This document shows, in pieces, positions 1 through 7,829 of a stretch of DNA of 37,581 bases (positions within the stretch are counted from its first letter, which is position 1; every line of letters starts with the position of its first letter). The stretch is from Arthrobacter sp. (GTDB taxonomy: Bacteria; Actinomycetota; Actinomycetes; Actinomycetales; Micrococcaceae), in assembly GCA_030146405.1 (NCBI GenBank), contig JASLBS010000039.1, positions 1-37,581 on the forward strand. Reading direction: 5' to 3'. Made by a program: the position numbers and the translations under genes. Under the pieces are notes generated by a model. The model was not told the DNA's origin. It saw only the letters and a program-made list of their open reading frames with translations, and made no database searches.

Positions 1-671
1 GTCAGGCGTACCCCGCTGATCGGGAGGGGAGGGCCGTCGTCGCCCTGCTCGAGGACGAAGGCCGCAGCCGCTCCGGGAGCGATCCTGATGCCACGACTGC
101 GCAGCCTGTGCTCGTCGTCCTTCCGGAGATCGTCCGTACCGTGGGGGAAGAAGGTCACGTCCTCGGACCACTGGCGGACGAGCAGTGCCTGCTGGATGGA
201 CGTCTCCGCGGTACCCAGCACTCCGAGCGCCTGGTCCCGGACTTCCCAGCCATGACAGTAGGGGCACTGCAGCAGACCACGCCCCCAGGTCTCGCGGGCT
301 CCCGGGAGATCCGGCAGCACGTCCCGGAGTCCCGAGGCGAGGACCAGCTGGCGTCCGCGCAGGGTGCGGCCGTCCGCAGTGGTGACGTCCCAGCCGTCCG
401 CTGCTTCCTCCACGTCCTCCACGGTTCCGTCCACGAAGTGCACCCGGTACGGTTCCAGTTCCGCGCGCGAGATCGCGAGGAGCTGGTGGGGCGGCATTCC
501 GTCCCGGCTGAGGAAGCCGTAGGCCGCGGAAGCGGGGGCGTTGCGGGGCCTACCGTCGTCGATCACCACCACCCGCCGCCGCGCACGCCCCAGGACCAAC
601 GCGGCGCTCTGCCCCGCTACTCCCCCACCGATGATGACGACGTCGAACCTGGTGTCCTGCTGGTTGTCCAT
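1..671 (-). CDS. NAD(P)/FAD-dependent oxidoreductase, thioredoxin-reductase-like (C-terminus off window)
   Basis: The first 223 codons are visible; the gene continues past the left edge. The N-terminus holds a Rossmann dinucleotide fold (DVVIIGGGVAGQSAAL, about residues 9-24) followed by VVVIDDG, typical of FAD binding. At about residues 135-143 the motif CPYCHGWEV carries a CxxC pair in the position used by thioredoxin-reductase-like single-module flavoproteins, so a redox-active disulfide is likely. These proteins pass electrons from NAD(P)H through FAD to a disulfide substrate; the partner here is unknown. The ATG at 671 is the only credible start, but the GGAGGG in front of it is too close for ideal ribosome binding. 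It lies 55 bases downstream of the glucanotransferase gene on the same strand. The family call is firm and the substrate is open. Confidence 0.88.
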   Translation of the reverse strand, partial: MDNQQDTRFDVVIIGGGVAGQSAALVLGRARRRVVVIDDGRPRNAPASAAYGFLSRDGMPPHQLLAISRAELEPYRVHFVDGTVEDVEEAADGWDVTTADGRTLRGRQLVLASGLRDVLPDLPGARETWGRGLLQCPYCHGWEVRDQALGVLGTAETSIQQALLVRQWSEDVTFFPHGTDDLRKDDEHRLRSRGIRIAPGAAAAFVLEQGDDGPPLPISGVRL

Positions 672-726
672 CCCTCCATCCGACCACGTCGCCGCACGCA
701 CGCGTACCTCGAGATTCAGCTTGCGA

Positions 727-2898
727 TCAGGAGATCGGGCCGCTGGGCCCCTGGTCCGTGTCCGGGAGTCCGAGCGCCGCGACCAGCGATGCGAAGCGGG
801 GGTTCCCGGCGAGATCCTCGACGAGCACGGCGTTGCCGTCGGCGTTGGCCAGCGGGATCTGCCAGTTCGGGTACTCGTCCCCGGTGCCGGGCTGGTTTTG
901 GGTACGGCGTTCGCCCACCGCGTCGGCGAGCGCCACGCCGAGCAGCACGGACGGTGTCTGCGCGATGAACCCGTGGAGCGCCTCCACGGTCTGCTGCACG
1001 GAGGGCTCGCCGTCGAGCAGGCCGCGCTCGCGCAGGAGGGCCAGGAACTTCCCCTGGGTGGCCTGGTCCTCGGCCTGCTCCTCCTCCACGGGCCGGCTGA
1101 GCAGCCCCAGCCTTTCGCGGAGCGCCACGTGCTCACCGGCGAGATAGCCCTCGCTCGGCGGGAGGTCGTGCACGGTCACCGTGGTGAGGCAGGCCTGGCG
1201 GTACGTCTCCGGGGGCTTGGGCCCTTCCTCGTCCTGCTCGAACCAGAGGATCGAGGTGCCGAGGATCCCTCGCTCCTCGAGGTACTCCTGCACACCGGGT
1301 TCGAACACGCCGAGGTCCTCACCCACCACCACGGCGCCGGCACGCTCGGCCTCGAGGGCCAGGATGCCGATCAGTGCCCGGTGGTCGTAGTAGACGTAGG
1401 CGCCCGCGCCGGGCGCCTCCCCCTGGGGGATCCACCAGAGCCGGAAGAGACCGAGGATGTGGTCCACCCTGATCCCACCGGCGTGCCTCAGGATGTTGCG
1501 GAGCATGTCGCGGAACGCCGCGTACCCGGACTCGGCGAGACGCTCCGGATGCCACGGTGGTTGGCTCCAGTCCTGTCCGTGCTGGTTGAACATGTCCGGT
1601 GGTGCCCCCACGCTGATCCCCGACGCGAGGACGTCCTGCAACGCCCAGGCATCCGCCCCGCTCGGGTGCACTCCCACCGCGAGGTCGTGCACCACGCCGA
1701 TCGACATCCCGGCACCGGTGGCCTGCAACTGTGCTTCCTGCAGTTGTTCGTCGAGGAGCCACTGGAGCCACTGGTGGAACTCGATCCGTGCCGCGTACCG
1801 CTGCGCGAACTCCTCGGCCGCCGGTGAGCCCGGCCGCCCGGCGTCGTCCCACTCCTGTGCGCCGGGGGCGAGGGTCTCGGCGAGCGCGGACCACAGCGCG
1901 AAGTCCGCGAGACCCTGCCCCTGGTCGGCACGGTAGGCGTCGAAGTCCTGCTGGCGCTGCTCAGGGCGGTCCACCGCGAACACCAGTTCCAGTGCCTCGA
2001 GTTTCGCCGCGTAGGTGGTGTCCCGGTCGAGGAGATCGGCCGCGGTGTTGGCAGCGGTGAAGCCGGACGCCAGTTCCTCGATCCTCGCCCGCCCGGCATC
2101 GGGGAGCCGCGTGTACTCGGGGATGTTCTCCACCCGCAGGTAGAGGGGGTGGAAGTAACGGCGCGTGGTGGGCAGGTAGGGGGACGGCTCGACGGGCGGT
2201 GCGGGCTCCGCCGCGTGCAGCGGGTTGACGAGCACGAATCCTCCGCCGAGACCGGCGGAGACCTCGGCGAGCCGGCCCAGGTCCGCGAGGTCACCGATTC
2301 CCCAGGAGTCCGAGGAGCGCGCCGAGTACAGCTGGGCCATGAGCCCCCAGGTCCGGCGGTCCATCAGGGCCTCCGTGGTCCCCAACCGATCCGGTGTCAC
2401 CACGAAGGTGCAGCTGGACTCCTCGCCGTCCACCCCGGCGTACAGCGTGTGCCAGCCCAGTGGCAGCCGATCGGGCAGCATGCCCTCCACGCTGCGGAAC
2501 TCCTGGCCGTCGACGGTCCGCGTCTCCACGGGTTCGTCCGCCACCGTACCGCTGTGGCGGACGCCGTCCTCGGTGACGACCCAGAGCTCCACGGCGGAAC
2601 CCGCTGGTGCATGGAGCAGCACCGGGTCGGCGTCGTTCTGGCGCACCACGACGACGGCGGGAAGTACCGAGCGCCAAGGACCGTCATTGGCATCGGCCAG
2701 GCTTCGCGCGATCTGCTCCTCGGAGGCGGCGTCGACACCGAGTGCGGCGAGCACGGTCACGAGTGTCTCCGGGGCCACCTCGGCGGGCTTGCCGTCCCAT
2801 CCCTTGAACGTGGTGCCCACCCGGTGCGCTTCGGCGAGCTGCTGGAGGGTGGAGCGTTCAGGGGAAGCTGCTTTTGGGTGCTGCGTCGTGTCGGCCAT
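727..2898 (-). CDS. malQ: 4-alpha-glucanotransferase (amylomaltase, GH77)
   Basis: A 723-residue GH77 amylomaltase, which moves 1,4-alpha-glucan segments between maltodextrins in the cytoplasm during glycogen and maltodextrin turnover. Visible family motifs are SDSWGIGDLADL near residue 200, GGIRVDHILGLFRLWW near 475 (the Asp is the expected nucleophile), VVVGEDLGVFEPG near 525 (acid/base Glu), TTVTVHDLP (third carboxylate region) and the C-terminal PGTGDEYPNWQIPLAN. The residues before 160 form the extra N-terminal domain seen in actinobacterial MalQ, and the length is normal for that group. The ATG at 2898 is preceded by TAGATT at 2905-2910 with a six-base gap. This suggests a leaderless transcript, since the GGAGG directly against the ATG is badly spaced. 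The gene is probably transcribed alone. Confidence 0.95.
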   Translation of the reverse strand: MADTTQHPKAASPERSTLQQLAEAHRVGTTFKGWDGKPAEVAPETLVTVLAALGVDAASEEQIARSLADANDGPWRSVLPAVVVVRQNDADPVLLHAPAGSAVELWVVTEDGVRHSGTVADEPVETRTVDGQEFRSVEGMLPDRLPLGWHTLYAGVDGEESSCTFVVTPDRLGTTEALMDRRTWGLMAQLYSARSSDSWGIGDLADLGRLAEVSAGLGGGFVLVNPLHAAEPAPPVEPSPYLPTTRRYFHPLYLRVENIPEYTRLPDAGRARIEELASGFTAANTAADLLDRDTTYAAKLEALELVFAVDRPEQRQQDFDAYRADQGQGLADFALWSALAETLAPGAQEWDDAGRPGSPAAEEFAQRYAARIEFHQWLQWLLDEQLQEAQLQATGAGMSIGVVHDLAVGVHPSGADAWALQDVLASGISVGAPPDMFNQHGQDWSQPPWHPERLAESGYAAFRDMLRNILRHAGGIRVDHILGLFRLWWIPQGEAPGAGAYVYYDHRALIGILALEAERAGAVVVGEDLGVFEPGVQEYLEERGILGTSILWFEQDEEGPKPPETYRQACLTTVTVHDLPPSEGYLAGEHVALRERLGLLSRPVEEEQAEDQATQGKFLALLRERGLLDGEPSVQQTVEALHGFIAQTPSVLLGVALADAVGERRTQNQPGTGDEYPNWQIPLANADGNAVLVEDLAGNPRFASLVAALGLPDTDQGPSGPIS

Positions 2899-2904
2899 GC
2901 CTCC

Positions 2905-2910
2905 AATCTA
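2905..2910 (-). promoter_or_regulatory. -10 element of leaderless malQ transcript
   Basis: TAGATT fits the actinobacterial TANNNT -10 hexamer and ends six bases before the malQ ATG, placing transcription start at or next to the first codon. No convincing -35 was seen. Confidence 0.45.
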
Positions 2911-3037
2911 GGTGCCGGGCAACGGGCAATGCATCCTCGCGCGCTGCCCGGCACCGGATTGACCGCGAGGTGGGCATCCATGTCGCCCGGCCTGGATCCG
3001 TCCCGCCGGCCACCGCCTACCAGGATGGCTGGAGCGG

Positions 3038-3508
3038 CTACCAGGTGTCCCGCACATAGGTACCGATCAACCGGTTGATCAGCGTGCCGAGCTGATCGAT
3101 GTCCTCGCGCTCCCAGTCCTGCATCAACTCCGCGAACGCCGTGTGGCGCCCGGCCTGTGCGTCGGCGAGCCGCTGTTCACCGAGCGGCGTCAGCAGGATC
3201 CGCTGTGCACGGGCATCCTCCGGGTGGAGTTGTCGGCTCACGAGGCCCAGCCGTTCGAGCCCGCCGAGCTGCCTGCTGATCGAGGGCTTTCCCACCCCGA
3301 TGCTCAGCGCGATGTCCGTGGCACGCAGGGCACCCTCCCGCTGCAGAAGCATCAGTATCGCGCAGGCCGCGGGCTCCATCTCCGGATGGACGGTCTTCGC
3401 CAGCGCGTGCGAGATGATCCGCTCCCGGCGCCAGAGCACGCCGGTCTGCTCCTCGAGGACCTCGATGGCATGGTCGAACTCCGCACCCTGCCCCTTGGCT
3501 GTATCCAT
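3038..3508 (-). CDS. MarR-family winged-helix transcriptional regulator
   Basis: A 156-residue MarR-type repressor. The core runs from EPAACAILMLLQREGALRA through the recognition region SIGVGKPSISRQLGGLERLG (about residues 60-85) into the wing segment GLVSRQLHPEDARAQRILLTPLG, which contains the conserved Asp-x-Arg of the family. The reading frame stays open far upstream, but only the part from ATG 3508 resembles MarR. TACGCT at 3515-3520 sits six bases before that ATG, so a leaderless message is plausible. It lies 62 bases downstream of the MBL hydrolase gene on the same strand, and that hydrolase or the gene itself is the obvious candidate target. The ligand is unknown. Confidence 0.9.
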   Translation of the reverse strand: MDTAKGQGAEFDHAIEVLEEQTGVLWRRERIISHALAKTVHPEMEPAACAILMLLQREGALRATDIALSIGVGKPSISRQLGGLERLGLVSRQLHPEDARAQRILLTPLGEQRLADAQAGRHTAFAELMQDWEREDIDQLGTLINRLIGTYVRDTW

Positions 3509-3514
3509 GGAGGA

Positions 3515-3520
3515 AGCGTA
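3515..3520 (-). promoter_or_regulatory. -10 element, marR-type gene
   Basis: TACGCT matches TANNNT with a six-base gap to the MarR-family ATG and there is no Shine-Dalgarno sequence. The position suggests a leaderless start separate from the upstream hydrolase transcript. Confidence 0.35.
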
Positions 3521-3570
3521 TAGACGTACTGGCCGAACAGCGCAGGGTTCCACGGATAAGACCGAACATG

Positions 3571-4593
3571 TCAGCCGGCAGGTGCTCCGTGGGTGCGCAC
3601 GAAGTCCCGGTGCATCTCGGTCTGGTTCAGCGCCGACAGCAGCTGGAATCCCTGCAGGCCGGCCCACCCCGCGGACCAGGTGAGATCCTCCGCGATCTCC
3701 CAGACGGACCGCGTCACGCCTTCGCCGTCTGCCTCCCGAAGCACTTCGGCCACTTCCCGCGCCCTTTCGAGCTGATGGTCGACGCACTCCTGCGCACGTT
3801 CGGCCACACCGGTGAACCGGTAACCGTGCCCGGGCAGGGCCTCGTAGTGCGGGTACTGGCGCACGCGGCGGATGGACTCGACGTAATCCGTCAGCGGATT
3901 CGACGGCGTCCCACCGCCGAGGCCCAGGCCGGAGAACACCGTCGGGAGGACATGGTCGCCGGTGAAGAGCAACCCGCGGTGGTCGTCCCGCAGACAGATG
4001 TGCCCCGGGGTGTGACCGGGTGTGGCCAGTACCCGGATCCGGAAGCCCGGAACGGGAAGAAGATCGCCGTCGGAGAGCCGATGGTCCACGGCGAGGATCA
4101 ATCCCTCGGGCGAGCGATCGATGAAACCCGCGAGTTCGTCCCGCCGCTCCTCCGGGACGCCCCATGCCTCGAGCCTGGCCGCGGCCTCCTCCGGGCCCTG
4201 CACGCGGACGCCATGACGCTCGAGGGCCCGGCATTCGGCGGCATGCATCGCGAGCCGCGCGCCTGATGCCTCGCGGAGCCTTGCTGCCATTCCCACGTGG
4301 TCCGGGTGCAGGTGGGTGCCGGTGATACCGCTCACGACGTCGGCTCCGGAACCTTCCGGTGCGATGTGCGCGAGGGCCGCCAGGAGCCGCTCCCAGTTGG
4401 CATCGGAGTCCCAGCCCGGATCGATCACATGGACACCGCCGTCGGCGGCCCGCAGCAGGTAGGCGAAGGAGTAGGCCAGATGGCCTCCCGGCATGGGTTG
4501 CGCCAGTGCCCAGACGTCCTCGCGCACCTCATCGAGCGGGGGCAGGGTTCCCGAGCGGATGGCGTCGGTCTGCAGGGTGCTGGTGCTGTCCAT
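3571..4593 (-). CDS. MBL-fold metallo-hydrolase
   Basis: A 340-residue metallo-beta-lactamase-fold hydrolase. The dinuclear metal ligands are complete: THLHPDHVG (HxHxDH, about residue 107), ATPGHTPGHICL (His, about 200), LLFTGDHVLP (bridging Asp, about 222) and EALPGHGYRF (last His, about 268). The C-terminal helical region is like that of the lactonase/glyoxalase-II-like group. No signal peptide is visible, so it should be cytoplasmic. The substrate cannot be read from sequence. Start choice is uncertain: ATG 4593 is used here, but ATG 4605 is in frame, and both sit in a 12-base repeat that supplies the same GGAAGGACAC ribosome-binding sequence to each. The MarR regulator follows 62 bases downstream. 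Confidence 0.88.
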   Translation of the reverse strand: MDSTSTLQTDAIRSGTLPPLDEVREDVWALAQPMPGGHLAYSFAYLLRAADGGVHVIDPGWDSDANWERLLAALAHIAPEGSGADVVSGITGTHLHPDHVGMAARLREASGARLAMHAAECRALERHGVRVQGPEEAAARLEAWGVPEERRDELAGFIDRSPEGLILAVDHRLSDGDLLPVPGFRIRVLATPGHTPGHICLRDDHRGLLFTGDHVLPTVFSGLGLGGGTPSNPLTDYVESIRRVRQYPHYEALPGHGYRFTGVAERAQECVDHQLERAREVAEVLREADGEGVTRSVWEIAEDLTWSAGWAGLQGFQLLSALNQTEMHRDFVRTHGAPAG

Positions 4594-4641
4594 GTGTCCT
4601 TCCATGTGTCCTTCCCTGTGTCCTTCCCTGTGTCCTTCCCT
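4594..4641 (-). repeat. Four tandem 12-base units carrying ribosome-binding sites
   Basis: On the plus strand one GTGTCCTTCCAT unit is followed by three GTGTCCTTCCCT units. Read on the gene strand each unit is AGGGAAGGACAC or ATGGAAGGACAC, so every copy contains a GGAAGGA Shine-Dalgarno core, and the copy nearest the gene also carries an in-frame ATG at 4605. Twelve is a multiple of three, so copy-number change would keep frame and alter only the number of ribosome-binding sites and possible N-termini (MEGH or REGH repeats). Confidence 0.9.
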
Positions 4642-4747
4642 GTGCTGCTGTGCGGTTCGCGGCCGACATGCGTGGACCGGCAGGTGGGCGACCGACGTAC
4701 GTCGTCGTTCGTGACGCGCAGCCCCGGTTGTCCTCACCCTGACAGCA

Positions 4748-4803
4748 GAACGTCCGCCGGGGAACAGGACGCGCTGTGCGGCACTGTTTCCCGGCGGACG
4801 TTC
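4748..4803 (-). terminator. Long hairpin downstream of the MFS operon
   Basis: Arms at 4748-4767 and 4784-4803 are inverted copies of 20 bases, with 19 Watson-Crick pairs and one G-T wobble, enclosing a 16-base loop. The hairpin starts about 15 bases after the stop codon of the small MFS subunit and precedes the same-strand MBL gene. There is no T-run, so it is either a tail-less actinobacterial terminator or an mRNA 3'-end stabiliser. Confidence 0.65.
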
Positions 4804-4818
4804 GGTCCCGAGCGTGGG

Positions 4819-4923
4819 TCAGCCGCCGAACAGGGCCGATGCACGGATGAGTGTCTGCGTGACTCCGTAGACGAGCGGGGCGCCCACGAGCGCCCAGGCG
4901 ATGGCGATACGTACTCCGGTCAT
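4819..4923 (-). CDS. MFS transporter small subunit-like 34-residue membrane peptide
   Basis: Translation gives 34 residues, starting MTGVRIAIAWALVGAPLV and ending in RASALFGG. One hydrophobic helix covers about residues 5-21. The ATG lies one base after the stop codon of the MFS gene (TGA-C-ATG), so it should be made by translational coupling in stoichiometric amounts. Tiny proteins of this pattern, a hydrophobic helix, a Tyr-Gly-Val segment and a C-terminal LFG, are annotated beside OFA-type MFS transporters in other actinobacteria as a 'small subunit', and the match here is by recall of that pattern. The likely role is a membrane-embedded accessory of the transporter. A strong hairpin follows its stop. 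Confidence 0.75.
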   Translation of the reverse strand: MTGVRIAIAWALVGAPLVYGVTQTLIRASALFGG

Positions 4924-4924
4924 G

Positions 4925-6307
4925 TCAGGCCTCCTTCACTGATTCTTCTGCGGTCTTCTTGACTGGCTCGTGGAAACGCGAGTCCACGGGCTTGATGAGC
5001 AGGTTGGCGATGAAACCCACCACCAGGAGCCCCACCATGGTGAGCAGCGCCGGCTGGTAGGCCTGCTCGGTGAGCTGTCCAGGGGTTCCCTGTGCGTCCA
5101 GGAAGGCATTCACGATCAGTGGCCCCGCGATACCCGCTGCGGACCAGGCGGTCAGCAGGCGGCCGTGGATCGCGCCGACCTGGAAGGTACCGAACAGGTC
5201 CCGCAGGTACGCCGGCACGGTGGCGAATCCTCCGCCGTAGAAGGAGATGATGAAGAACGCCAGCCCCACGAACAGCAGTGTGCTGGAGGACCCGGCGAGA
5301 GCCAGCACCGTATAGAGCACCGCACCGACACCCAGGTAGATCATGTAGATGCGCTTGCGGCCGATGATGTCGGACGTCGTCGACCAGATGAAGCGGCCGG
5401 CCATGTTGCCGATGGACAGCAGCCCCACGAACCCACCGGCAACCGCCACGGTCACGACCGTGTCGGTGTCCCGGAAGAAGTCCTGGATCATCGGGGAGGC
5501 CTGCTCGAGGATGCCGATACCCGCGGTCACGTTGCAGAACAGCACGATCCAGACCAGCCAGAACTGACGGGTCTTGATGGCGTTCGAAGCGGACACGTTG
5601 TCCGTGGTGACGAGCGCCTTGGACTTCAGCTGGGCGGGGTCGAAGCCAGCAGGCTTCCAGTCCGCGGCCGGCACCTTGATGGTGAACGCGCCGAACATCA
5701 TGTAGATGAAGTAGATGACGGCGAGGGTCAGGAACAGCTTCCCCACGGAGTCACCGCTGGCCACCCAGCCCTCGGCGTCGGAGTTGGGGTCGTAGAAACG
5801 CAACAGCTGGGTGGACAGCGGGCTGGCGATCAGCGCGCCGCCGCCGAAGCCCATGATGGCCATGCCGGTGGCGAGACCCGGGCGGTCCGGGAACCACTTG
5901 ATGAGGGTGGAGACCGGTGAGATGTAACCGATTCCGAGGCCGATGCCGCCGATGAACCCGTAGCCCAGGTAGACCAGCCACAGCTGGTTCGAGAAGATCC
6001 CGAGTGCACCGACCAGGAAGCCTGCCGTCCAGAAGATGGCCGAGGTGAACATCGCCTTGCGGGGACCGTTGCGGTCCACCCAGGTGCCGAGGACGGCGGC
6101 GGAGAGCCCGAGCATCACGATCGCGATCGAGAAGATGATACCGATCTGCGTCAGCGTCGCATCGAAGTGTTCCGTCAGTGCGGTCTTGTAGACGCTGGTC
6201 GCATAGGCCTGGCCGATACACAGGTGCACCGCCAAGGCCGCCGGGGGGATGAGCCACCGGTTGAATCCCGGTGGCGCGATGGTCTTCTCGCGGTCAAGCC
6301 AACTCAT
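4925..6307 (-). CDS. OFA-family MFS transporter (oxalate/formate antiporter-like)
   Basis: A 460-residue twelve-helix major facilitator. The family-typical segment after helix four is present (YISPVSTLIKWFPDRPGLAT, about residues 138-157, followed by GMAIMGFGGGALIASP), as is a long central loop near residues 205-235 and the second-half motif GGFVGLLSIGNMAGRFIW. OFA carriers exchange small carboxylates such as oxalate and formate, and some members move other monocarboxylates, so the substrate is not assigned. ATG 6307 (MSWLDREKT) is preferred over the upstream in-frame start because AAAGG lies just ahead of it and the first helix begins about 20 residues in. The gene is divergent from the APC permease, and its last codon abuts the small-subunit gene. 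Confidence 0.9.
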   Translation of the reverse strand: MSWLDREKTIAPPGFNRWLIPPAALAVHLCIGQAYATSVYKTALTEHFDATLTQIGIIFSIAIVMLGLSAAVLGTWVDRNGPRKAMFTSAIFWTAGFLVGALGIFSNQLWLVYLGYGFIGGIGLGIGYISPVSTLIKWFPDRPGLATGMAIMGFGGGALIASPLSTQLLRFYDPNSDAEGWVASGDSVGKLFLTLAVIYFIYMMFGAFTIKVPAADWKPAGFDPAQLKSKALVTTDNVSASNAIKTRQFWLVWIVLFCNVTAGIGILEQASPMIQDFFRDTDTVVTVAVAGGFVGLLSIGNMAGRFIWSTTSDIIGRKRIYMIYLGVGAVLYTVLALAGSSSTLLFVGLAFFIISFYGGGFATVPAYLRDLFGTFQVGAIHGRLLTAWSAAGIAGPLIVNAFLDAQGTPGQLTEQAYQPALLTMVGLLVVGFIANLLIKPVDSRFHEPVKKTAEESVKEA

Positions 6308-6469
6308 CGGGGGCCTTTCTTTTCTGCAGGAGAGGCCGCCTCCGGCCATCGTTGATACAGGCAATTATGCTGTCTGTCACACTGTTCGGGAAATGATGCC
6401 CCACACGGACATCTTCTCCTGCCGGATGCAAGGAATAGTTGGCGGCCGATTCGCTCCGTGACCGCACCA

Positions 6470-6475
6470 TAGAAT
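6470..6475 (+). promoter_or_regulatory. -10 element of leaderless APC permease transcript
   Basis: TAGAAT is a good TANNNT match seven bases before the permease ATG at 6483, and no Shine-Dalgarno sequence exists. Transcription would start at the first codon. Confidence 0.55.
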
Positions 6476-6482
6476 CGCGCCT

Positions 6483-7808
6483 ATGGCCACCACGGAGCAG
6501 ACCCCAGACACTCGATTGAAGCGCGGCATCTCAGCCCCGCTGTTGTACCTCTTCATCCTCGGCGACGTCCTCGGGGCCGGCGTCTACGCCCTGGTCGGAG
6601 TGATCTCGGCGGAGGTGGGCGGAGCCGTGTGGGTTCCCCTCATGGTGGCCCTGGCACTCGCGCTCCTGACAGCGGGCTCCTACGCCGAACTCGTCACCAA
6701 GTACCCGAAGGCGGGCGGTGCGGCGGTGTTCGCGGAGCGGGCCTTCCGCAAGCCCTTCATCTCCTTCCTCGTGGGATTCTGCATGCTCGCCGCAGGCGTG
6801 ACGAGTGCAGCAGGGCTCGCCCAGGCCTTCGCCGGTGGCTACCTCACCACCTTCATCGACGTACCCGCCATCCCGGCAGCACTCGTCTTCCTGGTACTCC
6901 TGGCCCTGCTCAACATGCGGGGGATCAAGGAGTCCGTGCGGAGCAACCTGGTGATGACCGTCATCGAGGTCTCCGGGTTGATCCTGGTGATCGTCGTGGT
7001 CGGCATGTTCGTGGCCCAGGGCAACGGCGACATCTCGCGCGTCAACGAGTTCCCACCAGGGGTCAATGTCGGGTCCGCGATCCTCGGCGCATCACTGATC
7101 GCCTACTACTCCTTCGTGGGCTTCGAGGTCTCCGCGAACGTCGCCGAGGAGGTTCAGGACGTCAGCCGCGTCTACCCGAAAGCGCTCTTCGGAGCCCTCC
7201 TCACGGCCGGCGTGGTCTACCTGCTCATCGGGCTCGCCTCCACGGCGGCGCTCGCACCGGAGGAACTCGCAGGTTCCAGTTCACCGCTGCTCGACGTCGT
7301 CGCCGCCACCGGAGCCGGCATCCCGGACGGGCTCTTCAGCCTGATCGCGCTGATCGCCGTGGCCAACGGCGCGCTGCTCACCATGATCATGTCCAGCCGG
7401 CTCACCTACGGCATGGCAGAGCAGGGACTCTTCCCCTCCATCTTCGGTAAGGTGCTTCCCAACCGCCGCACACCGTGGCTCGCCATCATCGCCACCACGC
7501 TGGTGGCGATGGCACTGACCCTCACGGGCGGCCTCGAAGCACTCGCCCAGACCGTGGTCCTGTTGCTCCTGTTCGTCTTCCTCAGCACCAACATCGCCGT
7601 CATCGTGCTGAGGAAGGACGAGGTGAGCCACCAGCACTTCCGTATCCCGGCCGTGTTCCCGTACCTCGCGATCGCCTCGTGCATCCTGCTGCTCACACAG
7701 CAGACCGGTGAGATCTGGCTTCGGACAGGCATCCTGCTGGCCCTGGGACTGGCCCTGTACGGAGTGCAGCGCCTGGTCCGGGGACGCGCCGAGGCTGCCG
7801 CCCAGTAG
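6483..7808 (+). CDS. APC-superfamily amino-acid permease
   Basis: A 441-residue polytopic protein with about twelve hydrophobic helices. The first helix, LYLFILGDVLGAGVYALVG, carries the broken-helix glycine pattern that binds the substrate amino group in APC carriers, and TAGSYAELVTKYPKAGG is the conserved loop after helix two. SFVGFEVSANVAEEVQDVSR (about residues 212-231) is the helix-six signature region. These proteins import amino acids or related amines by proton symport or exchange, and specificity cannot be read from sequence. The start at 6483 lacks a ribosome-binding site and fits a leaderless message. It is convergent with the GH13 gene, 21 bases away, and is probably monocistronic. 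Confidence 0.9.
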   Translation: MATTEQTPDTRLKRGISAPLLYLFILGDVLGAGVYALVGVISAEVGGAVWVPLMVALALALLTAGSYAELVTKYPKAGGAAVFAERAFRKPFISFLVGFCMLAAGVTSAAGLAQAFAGGYLTTFIDVPAIPAALVFLVLLALLNMRGIKESVRSNLVMTVIEVSGLILVIVVVGMFVAQGNGDISRVNEFPPGVNVGSAILGASLIAYYSFVGFEVSANVAEEVQDVSRVYPKALFGALLTAGVVYLLIGLASTAALAPEELAGSSSPLLDVVAATGAGIPDGLFSLIALIAVANGALLTMIMSSRLTYGMAEQGLFPSIFGKVLPNRRTPWLAIIATTLVAMALTLTGGLEALAQTVVLLLLFVFLSTNIAVIVLRKDEVSHQHFRIPAVFPYLAIASCILLLTQQTGEIWLRTGILLALGLALYGVQRLVRGRAEAAAQ

Positions 7809-7829
7809 CGCGCCGCCCGGAATCGACGG

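Noticed and set aside
541..1827. Long plus-strand open frame of 428 codons opposite malQ
   Set aside because: Antisense shadow of the GH77 gene caused by high third-position GC; no family motifs or ribosome-binding site.
3509..4234. Upstream extension of the MarR frame to 398 codons
   Set aside because: Overlaps the MBL hydrolase in another frame and is Arg/Pro-rich without similarity; MarR homology begins at 3508.
4594..4641. CRISPR-like array
   Set aside because: Units are 12 bases with no spacers; it is a simple tandem repeat.
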